Source of the DNA: Omphiscola glabra | Taxonomy: Eukaryota; Mollusca; Gastropoda; Lymnaeidae | NCBI GenBank assembly: GCA_964017045.1 | Contig: OZ024794.1 | Span: forward strand, 8,126,099-8,190,098 | Length of the DNA: 64,000 bases | Direction of reading: 5' to 3' | Shown: positions 56,951 to 64,000 of the stretch, piece after piece | Layout: the number at the start of each line of letters is the position of its first letter | Position numbering within the stretch: the first letter of the stretch is position 1 | Notes under the pieces: model-generated | What the model saw: only the letters and a program-made list of their open reading frames with translations | Told to the model about the DNA's origin: nothing | Databases searched by the model: none | Made by a program: the position numbers and the translations under genes

Positions 56951-57589
56951 CGGCTCCATTTGGTGACATCCTTTAATTTTTCATCGAAATAGCTGTTACA
57001 TTGTCTAGGAATGCCCCAAACAACGTTACAGGCCCGAACCATTGACGTCAGCATGTGTTTGTGAACTGAAAGTCGGATTCAGTTGGCTTTAACATCAGAC
57101 CGACAGGAGAGAAAAGTTTGTTGGCCAAAATAATGCGTCATAGGATTGCCAGGATTCATTCGATAATGGACCAATACTACGCTTAATATTATTTTATTTT
57201 TATATGTGAGAGGCCGTGATCCCTGCCAGGTGCCCGGAGCACTTCATCACTAATGGACTAAAGTGCGATCTCTTTCATATTCACACACTCACCAAAGTGG
57301 CCTAGACGTCTGCTCAAAAAAATTTCATTTGATTTCACTTTTTTGTCTCCCAGATGATGGACACGAGTCTCTAAGCAATCAGAACCCGGTTAAATGGAGG
57401 GTACCACTTTATTGATGTGGGTACGGTCCGGGAACGTTAGTCCTATGACAATGGGTGCTGACATGGGATGGACTAGCATTCGGTGGAGTTGGATGGGAGG
57501 AGTTTTGAAGGAAAGTCTTTAAAAAATAATGTGGTCAGACATTTTTAATACTCGATATTCTTCGGCTAAAAGTGAAAAAACACAGGATA
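56951..57589. other. Unique sequence
   Basis: No feature is supported. Confidence 0.4.
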
Positions 57590-57775
57590 AAGGACATAAA
57601 TTGCAATAAAACTGAATATATGAACAGTGCAATGAAATAAAATATAGCTATATACCAATCAAACAGAACATAGGAGCATTGCAATAAAACAGAACAGAAA
57701 CATTGCAATTAAACAGAACAGAAACATTGCAATAAAACAGAACAGAAACATTGCAAAAAAACAGAACAGAAACTT
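57590..57775. repeat. About 21-24 bp degenerate repeat
   Basis: The core attgcaataaaacagaaca is tight and near-perfect at 57690-57770 and diverged on the left. Confidence 0.88.
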
Positions 57776-57848
57776 ATCGGCCTGTTGTTACGTTAGCTTC
57801 CAACTTATCGGCCTGTTGTTACGTTAGCTTCCAACTTAACGGTCTGTT
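57773..57848. repeat. 31-bp repeat, about 2.5 copies
   Basis: The unit is acttatcggcctgttgttac followed by gttagcttcca. Confidence 0.9.
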
Positions 57849-58682
57849 TTTACGATATATTTCAGATTATCGTTGGGCTAACATCTTCCTAAATTCTTTG
57901 CGCTGCAACAAGACCGACATCAAGGTGAGATAACCTGCACATATCTTTTCATTTTACGACCTCTAACTCTAAGGAATGCATTTAGCCTACTTTCCAGTTT
58001 CACGTGTTTGTCTGTCTGTTTGTTTGCACGTCTGTCTTTCTGTATGCCCTTCAGTCAGTCTGAGCATACATTCATAAGCTACATTCCTTAAGTGGTTAGA
58101 CGAAATTTAGACTTTGCTAGTTGAAGAAGCTCATGTGTTACAAATTTCTAGCACTTGTATATTGTCCAACTGCAGGTTTTTCTCGACCTTGTTGATATTT
58201 TTTAGGCATAAACAAGTATGAATCTTTATTCCGCCTTGTCATGTAGACTGTGTTGTTGACATGGACTTAGGGAGTTATTTTCATAAATGCCTAAACTTAA
58301 ATGTGTGAAAATTGGCAAGGTAAATGGAATGATTGGTCACGTCATGTGGTGTATAAATAAGAGTGTAGGATAGAGAATACAATTTGCTGTTACACCGATC
58401 ACAGCCTTGAGTGTTCATATTTTATTATACTACTAGGGCTTAACCGGGGTGCAGTTTTTTTACACAGGAACAAGGAATTTGGAGAAAATAGCCGGTGGGT
58501 CCAAGTGTTAACAAAGAAAGAGTAAAATTCTCATTTTCTATAATAGGCAAGGAAATCTACTGCCCTATACCGTAATGGGTTATACCTTGACACAGACGGT
58601 GGACGAAAGTAATGCATTCTCACTCTCAAAATGAAAAGTTTACTTTTTTTTTTTAAATCTTCCATATTAATTTTGTTCTTCC
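57849..58682. other. Unique sequence
   Basis: A short tctgtctgtttgtttgc run lies near 58005. No gene is seen. Confidence 0.4.
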
Positions 58683-58770
58683 TGGTGGCTAACTGGCTGG
58701 GTGGCTGGCTGGCTGTCTGGGTGGCTGGCTGGGTGGCTGGCTGGCTGGGAGGATGGCTGGCTGGCTGGCA
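58683..58770. repeat. (GGCT)n-type microsatellite
   Basis: ggctggctgg units with gggt and gtct interruptions. It abuts family D copy 5. Confidence 0.93.
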
Positions 58771-58779
58771 AGACATTTC

Positions 58780-59215
58780 GACGATGAATTGACCCTATTC
58801 CCGGCAACAAATCGAGCTGAAAATGACACATAGACTAGTTACCAATGATAACATATTCTATCCGATTTTCAGGCCCAAATCCAAACCTCTAAAAATTATG
58901 TTTTTCCTATTTTCAGGGGGAATTTGAAGGTGATGGAAATATGATATCACGAAATAAAATGCCCAATAACTGCGGTAAATAAGATTATTTTCTTTTTTAA
59001 ATATCGCAAGTGCGCTTGGAGCGCAATATTTTCTTTTGTTTTTCTGAAATAGTTGGTGAACTAAATATACGCTGTAAAAGTGGGTGGATCATTTGAATCT
59101 ATAATATAAGGCGCTAGGTAGTGTGTCAGTAATCGGTAAAGATAATTTTTTAGTCAGCGTATTTGGTGTAGAGATTATTTGTGTAACTATTTCTATGTAG
59201 TTTGTATTGTTGACG
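58780..59215 (+). mobile_element. Dispersed repeat family D, copy 5
   Basis: This is the most complete copy. In order it holds aaatcgagctgaaaatgaca, ttttcaggccca, cacgaaataaaatg, ataactgcggtaaat, atcgcaagtgcgcttgg, tctgaaatagttggtgaa, gtaaaagtgggtgg and, at the end, ggtgtagagattatttgtg. It has no coding capacity. Confidence 0.7.
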
Positions 59216-59599
59216 CTTGTGGGTGTGAGATGCTCACATTTGAACAAGACGAAATCCTAAATGCAAATCGGGTAAACTGTACGCCAATTCAATTGTACAT
59301 AACATTGTTCAAATCTTGAGAGACAGAGTAAATTATGCGCATCACGACAGAATCAACGCTTCCATTACCGGGATAAGGCATTGCTTCGTTTTTCACAATG
59401 CAGATGGTGCACCTGAAAAGAGCAATTAAAATATTAATATATATATATTATATATATGTGTGTCCTTTATTGTTGGAGGTTTTTGTGACCCAATGTGCTA
59501 CCTTTTGCTAGTCTCTTATAGCGCTTTAGGCTGGACCACATATCTAAAGAAAACGGTTGGTCAAGGAAATATGTTCCAGGTGCAAGGAATTTCATACCA
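59216..59599. other. Unique sequence
   Basis: A short (TA)n lies near 59439-59457. No feature is supported. Confidence 0.4.
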
Positions 59600-60152
59600 T
59601 TTTGCCAATCGTGGTGGAAACTTTAACCAGTTCCTCAACACTGGAAAGCTGACTCACCCATTCGTGGTGGAAACTTTAACCAGTTCCTCACCACTGGAAA
59701 GCTGACTCACCCATTCGTGGTGGAAACTTTAACCAGTTCCTCAACGCTGGAAAGCTGACTCACCCATTCGTGGTGGAAACTTTAACCAGTTCCTCAACGC
59801 TGGAAAGCTGACTCACCCATTCGTGGTGGAAACTTTAACCAGTTCCTCAGCGCTGGAAAGATGACTCACCCAATTCGTGGTGGAAACTTTAACCAGTTCC
59901 TCAACGCTGGAAAGCTGACTCACCCAATTCGTGGTGGAAACTTTAACCAGTTCCTCAACGCTGGAAAGCTGACTCACCCATTCGTGGTGGAAACTTTAAC
60001 CAGTTCCTCAGCGCTGGAAAGCTGACTCACCCATTGGTGGTGGAAACTTTAACTAGTTCCTCAACGCTGGAAAGCTGACTCACCCATTCGTGGTGGAAAC
60101 TTTAACAAGTTCCTCAGCGCTGGAAAGCTGACTCACCCAATTCGTGGTGGAT
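59600..60152. repeat. 53-bp minisatellite, about 10 copies
   Basis: ctggaaagctgactcaccca anchors recur every 53 or 54 bp from 59641. The 54-bp form has an extra a (cccaattcg). cctcaacgctgg and cctcagcgctgg alternate irregularly. Confidence 0.96.
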
Positions 60153-60970
60153 GACTATTGTAAGGAATATGAAAACCGTTTCAATTGGTCTCGAAAAAAA
60201 TCAAAACCCTATAAGAGCTGAAGACTATGACGTCATTCACCGATTTCTGAGCAACCAAGAAATATAGCCACAAAATTACAAAGATGCTTTGTCCATGGGC
60301 AAGCCTGACTTAATTGTAACATTCAGCAGTGCTAAAGAGAAGGGAAAGAGAGAAAACTTACTAAAAACTCAAATATGTATGATAAACGTCGCATACGCAT
60401 TTGGACATTAAATCCAAACGAACCCTGTATGGACAACGGAAAATGCGCAAAATAATTCACAACAGATGTGTGGCGAGACCAACAGCAATGTCAATGGTGA
60501 CCCAACATCTCAACGCCGAGATGGTGGTAAATGTGTTGAGCTTTGTGGAAATAACGTGGAAACATAATGGTGGCGCATTACAATCCATACCTGTCTCTGA
60601 AATACAACGTCCTAATTAACTTATATATTTATTTCTCTATTTAAAGCGTTAAATACCTCTTCAAATACGTTTACACCGAGCACTAATGTGAGACTATACA
60701 GTTATTTACTGTTCTTAAAGAACAGGAAGCTACTATTGAATGGAACAAAGTAAAAAAACAGGTACATGGAGACCCGATATATTAGTGCACATTAAGCATG
60801 CTGGAGGCTCAAGTAATACACAATGTGGAAAGATAACATATCAAACCTTGAGGACAAGTACACAGTTAGTTTATACAAGGTCAGTACACTGAAGCTGCAC
60901 AGCAGAAAGCAAACAAGTTCAAATTCCTGTCTTGGTTAAAATTAATTAGGAAGAACCTAATGCTCGAAAT

Positions 60971-61017
<47 letters not shown>

Positions 61018-62351
61018 CTCCCGAACACAATACCTGGGATGACAAAAATTAATAATGAAAACCATGTCTCAGAAGACGTGGAACTGTAATTGGCAGAATG
61101 TTTACCATAAATTACACGGATAGTAAAAAATTATTTCTTAAAATTCTCTTTCTCGGTGTTAGAGACGCAACATCTTTCAACGACCTAAGAACGATTGAAG
61201 GTAATCCTATCCCCTCCAAGAGCCCGGATTAGAGGAAGGCATCTTCGAAATGACTTCAGCCTGCATTGAAAAAATATTATTGTTGATGCTACTCTTCCTG
61301 TGGTGATTCACTCAAGAGATGACAGCATTGCCAACCTCGAAATTTTAACTCCGAAACACCACGAGTCAACTATCGTAATTTCAGAAAGACAGGGCGAATG
61401 CTGAAAAAGATAAACTAGCCAATGGAGCTTAACACCTGGAGACTTAACATAGACTTAACGTGAAAGTTGCTGCAGTACTAATGTTGCTACGAAAGCCTTG
61501 ACTCGCCAAGAGGTCTTTGCAACGGCACCAGAATGATCGTCAAGTAAAGTATGTCAAAGGCAATTGACTTTGCAATCCTGGTTGGGTCTTTTACAGATCC
61601 CCGAGTATTTATTTCAAGAGTTAGTCTTGCACCCAATGCGCCTAGCTTTCCTTTACATTAAGACGAAAACTATTTCCATTGAGACTTGCACTTGCTATGA
61701 CCATCAACAACAGCCAAGGACAACCACTGAATTAAGTTGGTATTTATTTGCCATCTCCAGTATTCAGTCATTGACAAATTTATGTCGCATTTTCAAGAAC
61801 AAAGTCATTTCATGAAGTCAAGGTAAAAGTCTTAGGAATTGAACAGCAACGCAACTTAAAGAAAGATTTTAGAGTTTACACCAAAAATGTCGTCTACAAA
61901 GAACTTCTCGCGTTATAATTAAATTTCATAGACATTCGTAGCTATATTGTTGAGTGCCAATAAAAATGCTCGCCACCCCGGCGTAGAAAGGGTTCTAAAA
62001 CTCGTATTAATATAGTTTAATGTGCAGTTGCGTGCCTTGAGGGGGGGGGGGACCACTAATTAGCATAACATATACAAATGGGTATTGTGAATAAAAACAT
62101 GAGAGTTGTTATCACAAAGAATGCCAAGTGTAGAATTAGCTTTTCAAATTAATAATTTGATTAACAAGTACAAGCTGTTCACGGTGCACTTTTACTCCTT
62201 CAACTGATGTCAACAATGTCCATATTGAACTAATGTTGAAACAGAGCAGAAGGGAAGATACTTTAAGTTATACAAATTTCGCTCCACCGGCTACAGTGGT
62301 AATTGGCGTTGTGCTCATTAACAATCTAAATACCCGTGTAAAATATCAATA
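60153..62351. other. Unique sequence, 2.2 kb, with (AT)n
   Basis: (AT)n lies at about 60976-61016. Several short frames (60401-60619, 61564-61815) are non-repetitive but resemble nothing known. Nothing else is seen. Confidence 0.4.
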
Positions 62352-62505
62352 CAATACTAATCATCCTTATAACCGATATGGATACAGTACTAATCATTAT
62401 TATAACCGATATGGATACAGTACTAATCATAATGATAACCGATATGTATACAGTACTAATCATAAGATAACCGGTATGGATAAGTACTAATCATAATGAA
62501 AACCG
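62352..62505. repeat. 33-bp minisatellite, about 4.5 copies
   Basis: The unit is ataaccgatatggatacagt followed by actaatcattatt. Confidence 0.92.
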
Positions 62506-62639
62506 ACCATTCTTGGAATGATAGCAGTTAAACTCGGTCATGACTTTGTCAGTGTGACAGAGTCATTATCATTAAAGTAATGCTCCCTAAATCTACCACT
62601 CGCACACATTCCATTTTTCATTTTTATGGCGTGTGATGT

Positions 62640-62775
62640 ACTGAACGTGGACATGTGAATGACGCACATGTGTGATGACACACATCTTTACCGGCTTACA
62701 TGTGTACTAGCGTACATGTGCACTGGCTCACGTGTAAACGGGTGTACACGTGTACTGACGTAAATGAGTACTGAA
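62640..62775. repeat. Degenerate acatgtgtact repeat
   Basis: About nine diverged 14-16 bp copies share acatgtgtact or acgtgtact. The motif acatgt is self-complementary. Confidence 0.6.
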
Positions 62776-62919
62776 CATCTGTGCATCGTGTGCATGTCAA
62801 GATTTATTGGGTAACGAACTCATAATCAATCAGGGGCTAGGATTATAATCCTAGTCAATAATCTTGTTTATGTTTCCTCATTTTAAAAATAGAAAGCATA
62901 ATAGAACATTTGTGAATAA

Positions 62920-63152
62920 TAATCGTCTTCTCCAAATAATCATCTTTTCAAAATAATCATCTTCTCCAAAACACCATATTCTCCGAATAATCATCTTCTC
63001 CAAATAAACATCTTCTCCAAATAATCATCTTCTCCAAATAATCATCTTCTCCAAATAATCATCTTCTCCAAATAATCATCTTCTATAAATAATCATCTTC
63101 TCCAAAACCCTATTTTCACCAAATACCAAACTTCACCAAATAATCATCTTTT
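62920..63152. repeat. 17-bp minisatellite, about 13 copies
   Basis: The unit aataatcatcttctcca is tight in the centre and diverged at both ends. Confidence 0.94.
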
Positions 63153-63634
63153 CAAGAAATAATGTAAAATAATTTGAATCTCAGTTTTAAAAAAAAGAAT
63201 TTAAAATATTTTGAACGTTCCGCCCCTGAATGAGGCCACCTTAAAATGGGTTGTCGCTAGATCATACTAGCCAATTATAGATAGAGCTTTTACTTTCTAG
63301 TTATTACAAGTCAGATATCTTTTTTTTTTATATTAAACATGTAAGCATTGTTGTATCCTCTTCTAGTGACAACCCGTGTTACATATCTCCAACCAAGCCA
63401 CCAATACCGGCTGCCGTCCTATCTCGTGTTCACTCTATGAAACAAATAATGTCCAGCTTGGTAAGGGCTGGAGGCATGGTGCCCCCCACCTTTTCACTCT
63501 CCCAGACATCGTCGGAGACAATCAAATCTGCTTAAGGAGCCCACCTAATCAAATCACTTTCTTGAACAATATATTTGTGCCGGCGGAAATGATGTTGGCT
63601 GTCCCCTTGTCAAGATGACGTGGCCAGCGATGAG
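63153..63634. other. Unique sequence
   Basis: An 80-codon open frame at 63376-63618 (+) is non-repetitive but unrecognised. Confidence 0.3.
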
Positions 63635-63958
63635 CGTGAAGGGGAGGTGGGTGGGTGGCAATCGACAATGTGAAGTTTGTAGAGGGGAGGGGAAGGGTGG
63701 CAATCTACAATGTGAAGTTTGTAGAGGGGAGGGGAAGGGTGGCAATCTACAATGTGAAGTTTGTAGAGGGGATGGGAATGGTGGCAATCTACAATGTGAA
63801 GTTTGTAGAGGGGAGGTGAAGGGTGCCAATCTACAATGTGAAGTTTGTAGGGGGGAGGGGAAGGGTGGCAATCTACAATGTGAAGTTTGTAGGGGGATGG
63901 GAAGGGTGGCAATCTACAATGTGAAGTTTGTAGGGAGCAGGGGAAGGGTGGCAATCAG
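63635..63958. repeat. 42-bp minisatellite, about 7.5 copies
   Basis: The unit contains ggcaatctacaatgtgaagt followed by ttgtagaggggaggggaagggt. Because 42 is a multiple of three, a 124-codon forward frame (unit LQCEVCRGEGKGGN) and two reverse frames of 105 and 114 codons stay open. All are likely artefacts. Confidence 0.95.
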
Positions 63959-64000
63959 AGATGGAAAAATCCATGATAAGAAGATGTAAAAAAAAAAATA

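Noticed and set aside
60401..60619. 72-codon frame as a degraded retroelement gene
   Set aside because: A few stretches look protein-like, but I could not match any to a known RT, integrase or host family.
1..64000. Bacterial or phage accessory region with defence genes
   Set aside because: No dense coding, no ribosome-binding-site pattern, abundant microsatellites, hAT, mariner, LINE and SINE remnants all indicate a eukaryotic nuclear genome.

Overview
The window looks like intergenic or intronic DNA from an invertebrate nuclear genome. My best guess is a mollusc, and a gastropod within that, but the sequence cannot prove it. No complete host gene is visible. There is no operon structure, no ribosome-binding-site pattern and no long non-repetitive reading frame. 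Almost every reading frame above 60 codons lies in a tandem array or a transposon fragment. The gastropod guess rests on three things: a well-preserved SPIN-type hAT element (SPIN is known from the pond snail Lymnaea as well as vertebrates and bugs), CR1/L2/Jockey-type LINE tails with an (ATT)n 3' end, and the extreme minisatellite load.

The dominant content is tandem repeats. I count more than 50 separate arrays with units of 12 to 78 bp, and by a rough hand tally they cover about 16 kb, a quarter of the window. The largest are a 25-bp array at 32570-34147 (about 63 copies), a 28-bp array at 23193-24397 (43 copies), a 30-bp array at 6951-7811, a 32-bp array at 19553-20360 and a 33-bp array at 6007-6755. 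Most arrays are unrelated in sequence to one another.

Between the arrays lie transposon remnants. hAT-type elements are at 356-716 (probable), 11082-11421 (perfect 8-bp target duplication), 12565-12760 (SPIN-like) and 48132-49142 (with a LINE nested inside). A mariner-like MITE is at 51914-52144. Two members of a foldback MITE family are at 27525-27689 and 37687-37802. LINE reverse-transcriptase C-termini are at 19121-19483, 48373-49015 and 41861-42217, all on the minus strand. A tRNA-derived SINE is at 28745-29030, and part of its tail recurs at 52552-52635. An unnamed dispersed repeat has five copies (15420, 26590, 41330, 55215, 58780). Three copies of a hairpin motif resembling the hammerhead-ribozyme core seen in Penelope-like elements are at 25952, 32488 and 53053. 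A perfect 66-bp inverted repeat is at 32161-32307.

The best candidates for host coding sequence are weak: a 117-codon open frame at 27808-28161 (+) that could be a terminal exon, and a 65-codon frame at 12092-12286 (+) containing a good splice-donor match. Non-repetitive, relatively GC-rich islands at about 53380-54830 and 55850-56345 could hold exons or regulatory elements. I recognise nothing in them with confidence.
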